Shown here: one piece after another, positions 52,388-61,315 of the stretch | Layout of the letters: each line of letters begins with the position of its first letter | Numbering within the stretch: the first letter of the stretch is position 1 | Source of the DNA: Christensenella sp. UBA7703 | GTDB lineage: Bacteria > Bacillota > Clostridia > Christensenellales > CAG-138 | Assembly (NCBI GenBank): GCA_002482505.1 | Contig: DLGD01000036.1 | Coordinates: forward strand, 55,030 to 119,029 | Reading direction: 5' to 3' | DNA length: 64,000 nucleotides | The notes under the pieces: generated by a model | The model's input: the letters and a program-made list of their open reading frames with translations, nothing else | Databases searched by the model: none | What the model was told of the DNA's origin: nothing | Translations under genes and position numbers: made by a program

Positions 52388-52850
52388 GTTTCCCTTCGTC
52401 CGATTTTCTAAAAAACTTCGACATGATCGAGCAACACTTGAATGGTAGGATCATACGTCATTTATCAAAGCAAACGCGGATTGATGTAACGAACCCTCGA
52501 TAAAATGACTCAAAAATAGAGGAAACATCGTTTCACTGTTTATATTTTAGAAAAAAGTACATCAGATTCCGGTGAAATTCATGATTTTTGCGAGAAAACA
52601 TTCATTTTTCAATTATTTCCCATGTATAATAAATTTAAATGGTATGTGCTACCGTTTTTCTTCGTGTGTGCGACAGCGCCGTAAGCCGCGCAAACCACAT
52701 TCTTGACATCAAAAACACGTTTTATGACATGCATCCGCGTTTGGATGCAAAAAGGGGTATCATGCAAACAAGGGTATTGGAAAAAACGAGGGCGGAAGGC
52801 AGCAAAACCCCGTTCGACCCGGAAACGGAAAGGACGGCGTTTGGAGAACG
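52388..52850 (+). promoter_or_regulatory. Long leader with -10 box upstream of the LytTR gene
   Basis: A TATAAT is at 52625-52630 without a clear -35, leaving a leader of about 210 nt. An open frame ending at 52854 (possible starts 52732 or 52762) overlaps the LytTR start by ATGA and could be a short upstream peptide, but it has no convincing ribosome binding site. AT-rich sequence at 52500-52640 shows nothing else. Confidence 0.45.
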
Positions 52851-53558
52851 ATGAACATCTTCATCTGTGATGACAGCGCGGAGCAGGTCTCGCTCTGCAA
52901 AGACAAGCTCCTCTGCCTCGCACGCCAGCACGGCGTTCACGCGAGTATAAAAACGTTTCCCTCCGGCGAAGCGCTTTTGTTTGAAGCCGAGGATACGTAT
53001 GCCACGCTGGACCTCATCTATCTGGATATCCGAATGCCGGGCTTAAACGGGCTGGAAACTGCAAAGCGCCTGCGCGAGATCGGTTATCTGGGCGATATTG
53101 TGTTCTTCACATTTACGCCGGATCACGCAATCGACGGCTACGACGTCAGCGCGCTGCACTATGTGGTTAAGGACCAAACCTCCGCCGAAAAGTTTGAGGA
53201 GATCTTCCTTCGCGCATGCGAGCGAAAAGCCCGACGCGAAAGCGAAGTGCTCGTTCTCACCTGTGCCGGTGAAAGCCGCTGTGTTCCTGTTGAAGATATC
53301 CGGTATTTTGAAATTCAGCAGCGAATCGTAACGGTCTATTACGGCAATGAGCGGTTTGAGTTTTACTCCACGATGATGCGCCTCGAAGAACAGCTCTTCA
53401 ACAAAGGCTTTGTGCGCACACACAAGTCTTTCCTGGTTGGAAAGCGCTTTATCCACAGCATCGACAGTACGCGGGTGCTGCTTGACACGGGCGAAGAGCT
53501 GCCCGTCGGCAAGCGGTATTATGCGGAAAGCCTTGCCAGCATCGGCGTGGCAAGCTAA
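52851..53558 (+). CDS. LytTR-family response regulator (orphan)
   Basis: 235-residue regulator. The receiver domain (1-120) has FICDD, phosphoacceptor D59 in YLDIRMPG and Lys in VVKDQTS. The LytTR DNA-binding domain (about 135-230) shows EDIRYFEIQQRIVTVY and RTHKSFLVGKRFI, as in AgrA and LytR. No histidine kinase gene is adjacent. It lies directly before a secreted SHIRT-type surface protein and a small membrane protein, which may be its targets, since LytTR regulators commonly control surface proteins and peptide signalling. Confidence 0.9.
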   Translation: MNIFICDDSAEQVSLCKDKLLCLARQHGVHASIKTFPSGEALLFEAEDTYATLDLIYLDIRMPGLNGLETAKRLREIGYLGDIVFFTFTPDHAIDGYDVSALHYVVKDQTSAEKFEEIFLRACERKARRESEVLVLTCAGESRCVPVEDIRYFEIQQRIVTVYYGNERFEFYSTMMRLEEQLFNKGFVRTHKSFLVGKRFIHSIDSTRVLLDTGEELPVGKRYYAESLASIGVAS

Positions 53559-53650
53559 AGAAACGTTTTCCACCTCGCCGCCAGAATAGCGAAGGCCAAC
53601 GATGCAAGGAACGCAGTTTAAAACCGACGAAAACGCGAGGAACGCGATTG

Positions 53651-54877
53651 ATGAAACATACGAAGCACCCCCTCTTATACGCGGCGACGCTGGTGATTTT
53701 GCTGGTTTGTTTCGTCTTGCCCTCCTCCGCCCTCGCCGCAAGTAAAATGGGAAACGACAACCACACGGACACCAGCGACTACTGCCTGCGTGCGCACGAC
53801 GTTACGGTTGGACTGAGCGAATTTTCCAGCAAGACCCACGCCGAGCTGGAAAGCGACATCCTCTCCGCCTCCGCTTTTACATTTCTCATTCGCGACACGG
53901 TAAGCGGAACAGGCGACTTCGTTCCAATTACCTCCGGCTATTCGGTCGATTTCTCCGCGCTCACGGCCGCGGTTAGCAGCAGCGGCTACGTCATAACAGT
54001 CTCCCTGTCAGCCATCTCAATGCCGGGCAACTCCACCATTCAATTCCGCGTCTTCGTGACGGATGATACGCCGCAGCAATGCGCGGTGCACTATACTTTT
54101 TGCAGCGGCACAGCAGAGCTTGCGCTGCCCGCCGATGTGACGGCGCAGCTGCCCGCGGACGAAACCCTCCCTTCCGGAACAACCGTAACGCCGTCCGCCG
54201 TGTTTTCCCCCGTGCGCGATGGTGCTGGGATGTGGACGTTCTCCAGCTGGTCCCCTTCCAGCATCACGCTGGCTGACTCTGATGTGACCTTCAGCGGCAC
54301 ATGGCTCTGGACGGCGCTGCCCGTCTATACGGTCTCCTTCGAGTTTGTCAGCGGAACCAGCGGACAGACGCTTCCAAAAGGCGTTCTGGATAAGCTGCCG
54401 ATGAACACCACAGGGATCGATGGGGATGTGATCACACCGCCGGATACCTTTCGAGCCTATCATATGACCGAGGGAACGTGGCGTTTCTATGGCTGGAACC
54501 TGAGCAGCCAAACCATATCCGGCGGGAACCTGACCTTTATCGGTGAATGGCGCTGGCACAAGATCAAGGTTACCGCGCCTCCAACGGCACAGATTACCCC
54601 GGCGCCAACGGCAACGCCATTGCCGGATGCCACGAGGAATCCAATCGCAACACCCCAGTCCGAGAATTCACCGGATCAGCCGGTTCCTCTGCCGGAGCCG
54701 GTGCAAAACAACCCACAGCCACCGGCAACCAGTAACCCGACAGGAGGGACAGCACAGATGGTAGTCGCAACCGTATTGACCGCACTCGTCGCCGCGCAGG
54801 CATTTGCCATCGCCTCCGATTTAAAGGTGCTCAAGTGGTACAACGCCAAAAAGGCAGCGCGGAGGATGGGTGCATGA
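53651..54877 (+). CDS. Secreted SHIRT-domain surface protein with C-terminal membrane anchor
   Basis: 408-residue exported protein. A signal peptide spans residues 1-31 (LLYAATLVILLVCFVLPSS, ALA-A cleavage). After a first domain (about 35-135), two homologous beta-rich repeats of about 80 residues follow: VHYTFCSGTAELALPADV...WTFSSWSP and VSFEFVSGTSGQTLPKGV...WRFYGWNL, which resemble SHIRT domains of streptococcal and clostridial adhesins. A Pro/Thr-rich stalk (about 305-360) leads to a membrane helix (about 367-388) and a short basic tail. There is no LPXTG motif. An adhesin or display protein is likely. Its stop overlaps the next start. Confidence 0.8.
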   Translation: MKHTKHPLLYAATLVILLVCFVLPSSALAASKMGNDNHTDTSDYCLRAHDVTVGLSEFSSKTHAELESDILSASAFTFLIRDTVSGTGDFVPITSGYSVDFSALTAAVSSSGYVITVSLSAISMPGNSTIQFRVFVTDDTPQQCAVHYTFCSGTAELALPADVTAQLPADETLPSGTTVTPSAVFSPVRDGAGMWTFSSWSPSSITLADSDVTFSGTWLWTALPVYTVSFEFVSGTSGQTLPKGVLDKLPMNTTGIDGDVITPPDTFRAYHMTEGTWRFYGWNLSSQTISGGNLTFIGEWRWHKIKVTAPPTAQITPAPTATPLPDATRNPIATPQSENSPDQPVPLPEPVQNNPQPPATSNPTGGTAQMVVATVLTALVAAQAFAIASDLKVLKWYNAKKAARRMGA

Positions 54878-55068
54878 ACTGGGTGCTGAATGTGATCATC
54901 GGCGTTCTCGTCGTCGCGCTGATCGTTTTAATCGTTGTGCGTATTCGTCTCAAGCGGCGGCTCGAAAGCATTGACGGTCTTGCAGGAATCACCTCGCGCA
55001 GCGCATATACCGGGAAAGTGATCGGCGGCGAATTTACAAAGGTCTATCAGCACAAGAAAGAGAAATAA
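54874..55068 (+). CDS. Small single-pass membrane protein
   Basis: 64-residue protein with one strongly hydrophobic helix (VLNVIIGVLVVALIVLIVV, residues 3-21), a basic stop-transfer (RIRLKRRLE) and a short soluble tail ending in KKEK. I do not recognise a family. Its ATG overlaps the stop of the surface protein gene (ATGA), so the two are made together; it may assist export, anchoring or stability of the SHIRT protein. A terminator follows 26 nt later. Confidence 0.7.
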   Translation: MNWVLNVIIGVLVVALIVLIVVRIRLKRRLESIDGLAGITSRSAYTGKVIGGEFTKVYQHKKEK

Positions 55069-55093
55069 TCCGCGTTGACACGCGACGCATCTT

Positions 55094-55117
55094 TACCCCG
55101 TTTTCGCGGGGTATTTT
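55094..55117 (+). terminator. Intrinsic terminator after the SHIRT operon
   Basis: TACCCCG-TTTTCG-CGGGGTA followed by TTTT. Confidence 0.88.
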
Positions 55118-55291
55118 CATATTTACGCAATTGTATGCGAAAAATTAAATCGCGCTCACCGTTTTACCCCGCGTGGTATTTTCGTTTCTTCGGGAAAACA
55201 ACCAGAGTTTTAAGGTGTCCAATCGTCCGAATATTACCACCAGTGGTATTTTATATTTGAGCACGCTCGAATCATCGTTGTTCCTCGACAA

Positions 55292-55320
55292 CTGACCGCC
55301 AATTGTCCGTGTGCTATAAT
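55292..55320 (+). promoter_or_regulatory. Promoter of the DUF523 gene
   Basis: CTGACC (55292-55297), 17 nt, TATAAT (55315-55320), with an upstream TGC giving an extended -10. Confidence 0.75.
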
Positions 55321-55353
55321 GTTTTTGTACACTTCCAGTCAAGGAGGTCGAAC

Positions 55354-55797
55354 ATGAACGATTCCAAGCCCATCTTGATCAGCGCATGCCTGCTTGGCGT
55401 GCCGTGCCGCTATGACGGCACGGGCACGGGGGACAAACGCATCCTCTCGCTCGCAGAAACGCATCACCTAGTCCCCGTCTGTCCGGAACAGCTCGGCGGT
55501 CTGCCGACCCCGCGCCCGCCGGCGGAGCGACACGACACGCGCGTGCTCACACGGGATGAGCGGGACGTTACCGCGGCCTTTGCGCGCGGCGCGGAGGAGA
55601 CGTTACGCTTGGCAAAGCTCTTCTCCTGCCGGATTGCAATTCTCAAGTCGAACAGCCCCTCCTGCGGCAGCGGGCAGATCTACGACGGCTGCTTTTGCGG
55701 CAGGTTGATTCCGGGCGACGGCATGACGGCGGCACTGCTCAAGGCAGAAGGATTGACCGTGCTCAGCGAGAAAGACGACTTAGCCTCTCTGTTGTAG
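55354..55797 (+). CDS. DUF523 family protein
   Basis: 147-residue protein with the family motifs ISACLLGVPCRYDG, VPVCPEQLGGLPTPR and KSNSPSCG. The three conserved Cys regions suggest metal or thiol chemistry, and the family has been linked to tRNA thiolation-related functions by gene fusion, but activity is not established. The start at 55354 follows AAGGAGG. It is a single gene with its own promoter. Confidence 0.88.
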   Translation: MNDSKPILISACLLGVPCRYDGTGTGDKRILSLAETHHLVPVCPEQLGGLPTPRPPAERHDTRVLTRDERDVTAAFARGAEETLRLAKLFSCRIAILKSNSPSCGSGQIYDGCFCGRLIPGDGMTAALLKAEGLTVLSEKDDLASLL

Positions 55798-55899
55798 AGA
55801 TTTGCGTTTTGTCCTTATCGCAAGTGATCTCAGATGGGTTTGTAAATTTTTTGTTTCCTCATCAATCCAACCGTATTTCTCCTAATTGCAAGAACCTTC

Positions 55900-55927
55900 A
55901 AACAGCCCATCTCTGTGGCTGTTTTTT
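55900..55927 (+). terminator. Intrinsic terminator after DUF523
   Basis: AAACAGCC (55900-55907) pairs with GGCTGTTT (55917-55924), followed by more T. The rest of the 55798-56142 interval holds the nrd promoter. Confidence 0.75.
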
Positions 55928-55984
55928 CTTTGCAAAGCTCATTTTTTGCCTGCCGTGTGCGGCAAAAGATGGTGCTCTATGGCA

Positions 55985-56013
55985 TTGCGGGTGTCCATAT
56001 ATTGTGCTAGTAT
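55985..56013 (+). promoter_or_regulatory. nrdAB promoter with NrdR-box-like spacer
   Basis: TTGCGG (55985-55990), 17-nt spacer, TAGTAT (56008-56013) with TGC extension. The spacer contains TGTCCATATATTGTGC (55992-56007), close to the NrdR box (core C-n-ATATAT-w-GTG). NrdR represses ribonucleotide reductase genes; usually two boxes are present, and I find only one. Confidence 0.5.
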
Positions 56014-56142
56014 GAATTCAGAACACTACCCGTTGCGATTTTGCAGCGTTTTATTTCAAACAACAGCACACGTAGAAACTACCTGCGAAAACAATTCGCG
56101 GGCTATTCTCACCGAAGGGACCAGATAAGGGGCAAAATCATC

Positions 56143-58665
56143 ATGATAGAGATCATCAAACGAAGCGGGCTTGCGGAAGCATATGACCGGGATAAGATCA
56201 CCAACGCCGTACGGAAGGCGTTTCTCAGCACGCAGACGAAGATTTCCGAATCCGCGCTGGAGGCGATTACAGCCGCGGTGGAATCCCGCATTCCGCTGCT
56301 GGCGCCGCCGGTTTCGGTGGAGCAAATTCAGGATCTCGTGGAAGAGACGCTGATGCTCAAGGGCTATTTTGCCCAGAGCAAGAGCTATATCCTCTATCGC
56401 AGCGAGCGCACGCGCATGCGCGCCCAGCGAAAGAGCATCTGCTCTCTCTTTGCCGATGGTGAAGCGCTGGAGAAAATACTCGATAAAGTGCAGACGGACT
56501 ATCCGCAGGAGATGTATGAGCTCTCCCGTCTGGATGATAAATTTCGCTCCTTCCTCAAGCCCGAGATGGGCGAGAGCGCAAAGCGCGCGGCGCTCACGCG
56601 CGCGGCGGCGGAGCTCACCACGCAGGAAGCGCCGCACTGGGAGTTTATCGCGGCGCGCATCCTGATGCACGATTTTGCCGCCGATCTTTCCCGCGCGCTG
56701 GATGAGCTGAACCTGCACAGCTATTATGAAAAAGTCCGCTATCTGTGCGAGCGCGGGCTGTACGGGGCCTACATTCTCGAAGGCTATACAAAGGAAGAGC
56801 TCGACGAGGCGGAGACGTTTTTAACTCCTGCGCACGACGAAAAGCTCACTTATTCGGGGCTGGAACTGCTGCTAAGGCGCTATGTCATCCGCAGCCACAA
56901 GGGTCAGCCGCTGGAGACCCCGCAGGAGATGTATCTGGGCATTGCGCTGCACCTTGCCCTGCCGGAGACCAAGGATCGGCTCGTCTGGGTCAAGCGTTTT
57001 TACGACATGCTCAGCACGCTGAAGGTGACCATGGCGACCCCCACGCTTGCCAACGCGAGAAAACCGTTTCACCAGCTTTCCAGCTGCTTTATCGACACCG
57101 TGCCGGACAGCCTGACGGGCATCTACCGCAGCATCAACAACTTTGCGCAGGTGAGCAAGTACGGCGGAGGCATGGGGCTCTATTTCGGCAAGGTGCGCAG
57201 CAAAGGCAGCACCATCCGCGGCTTTGAAGGCGCGGCGGGCGGGGTCATCCGCTGGATTCGCCTCGCCAACGACACGGCGGTCGCGGTCGATCAGCTCGGC
57301 GTTCGTCAAGGCGCGGTCGCGGTCTACCTTGACGTTTGGCACAAGGATTTGCCGGAGTTTTTACAGATTCGCACCAACAATGGCGACGATCGCATGAAGG
57401 CGCACGATGTCTTCCCCGCGGTGTGCTATCCCGACCTCTTCTGGAAGACCGTGCGTGACAACATCGAAGCGAACTGGTATCTCATGTGCCCGCATGACAT
57501 TCTTGCCGTAAAAGGCTATAGCCTCGAGGATTTCTGGGGTGAGGAATGGGAGGAACGCTACCGCGACTGCGTGGCGGACAATCGCATTGAAAAACGCGTG
57601 ATCCCGATCAAGGAGCTCGTCCGCCTGATCCTCAAGAGCGCGGTGGAGACGGGGACACCGTTTGTGTTCAACCGAGACACGGTCAACCGTGCAAACCCGA
57701 ACCACCACACGGGCATGATCTATTGCAGCAACCTCTGCACGGAGATTGCGCAGAATATGAGCGGTATTTCAGATGTGAGCCAGGAGATTGTAGAGACGAA
57801 CGGAGAAACCGTCATCGTCACCACCACCAAGCCCGGCGATTTCGTGGTCTGTAACCTCGCAAGCCTGTCGCTCGGGCAGATCGATCTCAGCGGCGACGAG
57901 CTGGAAACCATCACAAGCCACGTCGTCCGCGCGCTGGACAATGTCATCGACCTCAACTTCTTCCCCGTGCCGTACGCCAAGGTGAACAACCTGAAGTATC
58001 GGCCGATCGGGCTCGGCGTGAGCGGATACCACCACATGCTCGCCAAACAGCACATCGGCTGGGAAACCGAAGAGCACCTGAAATTTGTTGACAAGCTCTT
58101 TGAGCGGATCAACTACGCCGCGATCTCGGCAAGCTGCGACGTCGCCGCCGACAAGGGCAAGTACGAGTTTTTTGAAGGCAGCGACTGGCAGACGGGCGCA
58201 TATTTTGCAAAGCGCGGCTATACCAGCGAGCGCTGGAAAGCCCTCGCCGCGCGCGTGGCCAAGACTGGCCTTCGCAACGGCTGGCTGCTTGCGATTGCAC
58301 CGACCAGCAGCACGAGCATCATCGCGGGAACGACCGCGGGCATCGACCCGGTGATGAGCCGCTATTTCCTTGAGGAAAAGAAAAACGGGCTGATTCCGCG
58401 CGTCGCGCCGGATCTTTCGCCGGAGACATTCTGGTATTACAAGAGCGCGCACCTGATGGATCAAACCTGGAGCATCCGCGCGGCGGGCATCCGGCAGCGG
58501 CACATTGACCAGAGCCAGAGCATGAACCTCTACATCACCAACGAGTTCACCTTCCGAAAAGTGCTCGGTCTTTACATTCTTGCCTTCGAACAGGGCGTGA
58601 AGACCGTCTACTACGTGCGGAGCAAGAGCCTTGAAGTTGAGGATTGCTCGGCGTGCTCGTCCTAA
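56143..58665 (+). CDS. nrdA: Class Ia ribonucleoside-diphosphate reductase, alpha subunit
   Basis: 840-residue subunit that reduces ribonucleotides to deoxyribonucleotides. The N-terminus is an ATP-cone (IEIIKRSGLAEAYDRDKI), giving allosteric activity control by ATP/dATP. Active-site Cys are C315 (SSCFIDT), the thiyl C532 (NLCTEI) and C570 (VCNLASLSL); the C-terminal redox pair is C835 and C838 (EDCSACSS). The radical path Tyr pair lies in TVYYVRS. The start at 56143 follows AAGGGGC; the upstream frame part has no cone homology. Confidence 0.95.
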   Translation: MIEIIKRSGLAEAYDRDKITNAVRKAFLSTQTKISESALEAITAAVESRIPLLAPPVSVEQIQDLVEETLMLKGYFAQSKSYILYRSERTRMRAQRKSICSLFADGEALEKILDKVQTDYPQEMYELSRLDDKFRSFLKPEMGESAKRAALTRAAAELTTQEAPHWEFIAARILMHDFAADLSRALDELNLHSYYEKVRYLCERGLYGAYILEGYTKEELDEAETFLTPAHDEKLTYSGLELLLRRYVIRSHKGQPLETPQEMYLGIALHLALPETKDRLVWVKRFYDMLSTLKVTMATPTLANARKPFHQLSSCFIDTVPDSLTGIYRSINNFAQVSKYGGGMGLYFGKVRSKGSTIRGFEGAAGGVIRWIRLANDTAVAVDQLGVRQGAVAVYLDVWHKDLPEFLQIRTNNGDDRMKAHDVFPAVCYPDLFWKTVRDNIEANWYLMCPHDILAVKGYSLEDFWGEEWEERYRDCVADNRIEKRVIPIKELVRLILKSAVETGTPFVFNRDTVNRANPNHHTGMIYCSNLCTEIAQNMSGISDVSQEIVETNGETVIVTTTKPGDFVVCNLASLSLGQIDLSGDELETITSHVVRALDNVIDLNFFPVPYAKVNNLKYRPIGLGVSGYHHMLAKQHIGWETEEHLKFVDKLFERINYAAISASCDVAADKGKYEFFEGSDWQTGAYFAKRGYTSERWKALAARVAKTGLRNGWLLAIAPTSSTSIIAGTTAGIDPVMSRYFLEEKKNGLIPRVAPDLSPETFWYYKSAHLMDQTWSIRAAGIRQRHIDQSQSMNLYITNEFTFRKVLGLYILAFEQGVKTVYYVRSKSLEVEDCSACSS

Positions 58666-58708
58666 TTTTTTTTGCGGATGACCAAAGAAACGATGGGAGT
58701 TTACAGAT

Positions 58709-59752
58709 ATGGAAGTATTAAAACAAAAACCGCTCTTTAACCCCGATGGCAGCCTCGACCTAAACGATCGCCGGATGATCGCGGGCGACACCACAAACCT
58801 CAACGATTTCAACAACCTCAAATACGGCTGGTCTCACGACTGGTACCGTCAGGCGATGAATAATTTTTGGGTGCCGGAGGAGGTTAACCTCTCCACCGAC
58901 GTGAAGGATTATCCCAACCTGCCCGCGCCGGAACGCCGCGCCTACGATAAGATCCTCTCGTTTTTGATCTTCCTCGACAGCATCCAGACCGCGAACCTGC
59001 CCGCCGTCGGCGAGTACATCACCGCAAACGAGGTGAATCTCTGCCTCGCGATCCAAACGTATCAGGAAGCCATCCACAGCCAGAGCTACAGCTACATGCT
59101 CGACACCATCTGCGAACCGCAAGGGCGCGACGAGGTGCTCTATCAATGGAAAAACGACGAGCACCTGCTCAAACGGAACACGTTTATCGGCGACGCGTAT
59201 AACCACTTTTACCGCGAGCGCACGGCGGAAAATCTCATGCGCACCATCGTCGCCAACTATATTCTCGAGGGGGTCTATTTCTACAGCGGGTTTATGTTCT
59301 TCTATAATCTCGGAAGAAACAACCTCATGCCGGGTTCTGTGCAGGTCATTCGCTATATCAACCGCGACGAAAACACGCATCTTTGGCTGTTTCGGAGTAT
59401 TCTGCTCGAGCTCAAGCAGGAAAACCCCGAGCTCTTCACGCCGGAGAAAGTGGAGCTCTATCGCGACATGATCCGCGAAGGCTGCGAACAGGAGATCGCC
59501 TGGGGGCATTATGCCATCGGCGACGGTGTCGCGGGGTTGACCTGCGAGATGATCACCGACTATGTGCAATATCTCGGCAACCTGCGGTGCACCAACCTCG
59601 GCTTTGAGAAACTCTACGACGGTCACGACGCAGAGCCGGAAAACCTCAGCTGGGTGAGCCAATACAGCAACGCAAACACGATTAAGACGGACTTCTTCGA
59701 GGCGCGCAGCACCGCCTATGCCAAGAGCGGCGCGCTGGTGGACGATCTGTAA
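58709..59752 (+). CDS. nrdB: Class Ia ribonucleoside-diphosphate reductase, beta subunit
   Basis: 347-residue radical-generating subunit. The dimetal ligands are D90 (FLDSIQ), E120 and H123 (QEAIHSQ), E187 (LEGVYF), E221 and H224 (RDENTH). The radical Tyr is present as Y127 (SQSY), so a stable tyrosyl radical is expected. It lies 43 nt after nrdA in the same operon. No flavodoxin-like nrdI or nrdH is adjacent, as fits class Ia rather than Ib. Confidence 0.95.
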   Translation: MEVLKQKPLFNPDGSLDLNDRRMIAGDTTNLNDFNNLKYGWSHDWYRQAMNNFWVPEEVNLSTDVKDYPNLPAPERRAYDKILSFLIFLDSIQTANLPAVGEYITANEVNLCLAIQTYQEAIHSQSYSYMLDTICEPQGRDEVLYQWKNDEHLLKRNTFIGDAYNHFYRERTAENLMRTIVANYILEGVYFYSGFMFFYNLGRNNLMPGSVQVIRYINRDENTHLWLFRSILLELKQENPELFTPEKVELYRDMIREGCEQEIAWGHYAIGDGVAGLTCEMITDYVQYLGNLRCTNLGFEKLYDGHDAEPENLSWVSQYSNANTIKTDFFEARSTAYAKSGALVDDL

Positions 59753-59785
59753 CCCCTTCTTATCCTCCCGATCTCGCACAAAAGC

Positions 59786-59820
59786 AAACCCGCATGCCGT
59801 CCGGCATGCGGGTTTTGTCG
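59786..59820. terminator. Intrinsic terminator between nrdB and the hydrogenase gene
   Basis: A 14-bp stem, AAACCCGCATGCCG with CGGCATGCGGGTTT, almost loopless, then T and GTC. It lies between converging genes and may serve both. Confidence 0.85.
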
Positions 59821-59856
59821 ATTGTGAAAGTCGAGTTGCGCTATTCAACCCGTTTT

Positions 59857-61203
59857 TTATTTTTTTCTGGAGGGATTGACGCAGCCCGCGCCGCCGACGC
59901 AGCCGCCGACACACGCCATGCCCTCGACAAAGTTGCCGACATCCAGCCCTTTGGAGAGTTTCAGCAGCGCAACGCGACACTCTTCGATCCCGTTGCACTT
60001 GGTGGCGACGAGTTTGAATTCCTCGTTTCCGCTTGCCTTAATCGCCTGCCGGATCGCCTCGGTGACGCCGCCGGAGCGCGCAAACCCGCGCCCAAACGCC
60101 GTCGCTTCGTCCACGCTCTCGATGGGCAGCGAAGAAATGTCGATCTCCCGGCTGTCAAGGAGCGCCTGAAGCTCTTCAAACGTGATCACGCAGTCGATAT
60201 ACGGCGAAACGCGCTCCTTTTGCGCCTCCGCCTTCTTCGCCGTGCACGGGCCGACGAACACGATCTTCGCCTCCGGCTCCCGTTCTTTGATCCATTTGCC
60301 AAGGGTCGCCATCGGAGAGAGACAATGGGACAGATGGTGTGTCAGTTTCGGAAAATTCTGTTCCACATAGCTCACAAACGCGGGACAGCAGGAGCTCATC
60401 ACAAAGCCTTTTTCGAGCAACTCCGCGCTCTCCTCCTCGGCTACCATGTCCGCGCCGCGCGCGGCTTCCGTCACTGCGTCAAACCCCAGCGCGCGAAGAC
60501 CCGCGTTCACCTGACCCGGCCATGCATAGGTAAACTGGCTCTGGATCGCGGGCGCAACCATTGCATAGAGCTTCTGCCCCGGTTGCTTGTTTTTCAGCAG
60601 CTCAACAGCTTGGAGGATTTCGGATTTATCCATGATCGCGCCAAAGGGGCACTGCGTCACGCAGGCACCGCAGGCGGTACACTTGCTCTCGCGAATCAAG
60701 GCGCTCTTTTCCTCGTCCATCGTGATCGCCCGTGCATGGCAGGCGCTCTCACACGGGCGCTTGGTTTGAATGATCGCGTGATACGGGCATGCCTTTGCGC
60801 AGAGTCCGCATTCGATGCACTTCTCCTGATCAATATGCGCTTTCTGGCGCGAGTCTAAATAGATTGCATCGCTCTTGCAGGCCTCCTTGCAGCGGTGCGC
60901 AATGCAGCCGCGGCAGACGGCGGTCACGTCATAGCCGGAGACGGGGCACTCGTCACAGGCGATATCCAGTGTCTCGATGATATTCGGGTTTTTGCTGTTG
61001 CCGCCCATCGCGAGCTTGACCCGCTCGCCCAGAATCGCCCGTTCTTTGTAGACGCAGCAGCGCATAGAGGGCTTTTTGCCCGACACAATCGTCTTGGGGA
61101 TATCCAGCAGGCTCTCTTGCAACGTGCCCTCAAAGGCACGCTTTGCAACCTCGCATAGGGTTCGGTATTTTAGATACTGTACTTGGCTTTCAAACTCTCT
61201 CAT
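59857..61203 (-). CDS. [FeFe]-hydrogenase-like protein (group B type)
   Basis: 448-residue iron-sulfur protein. Residues about 83-190 carry many Cys, including two ferredoxin-type sets (CIECGLCAKACP and CTACGACVTQCP). The H-cluster domain follows with L1 SSCCPAF (C272, C273), L2 VGPCTAKKAE (C320) and L3 EGMACVGGCVGGAG (C431, C435). All four cluster-coordinating Cys and the proton-relay Cys are present, so catalysis is possible. The L1 variant CCPAF and domain order fit group B [FeFe] hydrogenases, which are poorly characterised. No maturation genes (hydEFG) are in the window. Confidence 0.85.
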   Translation of the reverse strand: MREFESQVQYLKYRTLCEVAKRAFEGTLQESLLDIPKTIVSGKKPSMRCCVYKERAILGERVKLAMGGNSKNPNIIETLDIACDECPVSGYDVTAVCRGCIAHRCKEACKSDAIYLDSRQKAHIDQEKCIECGLCAKACPYHAIIQTKRPCESACHARAITMDEEKSALIRESKCTACGACVTQCPFGAIMDKSEILQAVELLKNKQPGQKLYAMVAPAIQSQFTYAWPGQVNAGLRALGFDAVTEAARGADMVAEEESAELLEKGFVMSSCCPAFVSYVEQNFPKLTHHLSHCLSPMATLGKWIKEREPEAKIVFVGPCTAKKAEAQKERVSPYIDCVITFEELQALLDSREIDISSLPIESVDEATAFGRGFARSGGVTEAIRQAIKASGNEEFKLVATKCNGIEECRVALLKLSKGLDVGNFVEGMACVGGCVGGAGCVNPSRKK

Positions 61204-61315
61204 TACTTACCTTGCTTTTTTCTTTCTTTACTATGTTGCATTTTCTCAAGCCGTGTGATTATAAGTGATTCCGCCGCCGGTTGCAAGCGTTTTCACAACA
61301 AAGCAAACTAGCTTT

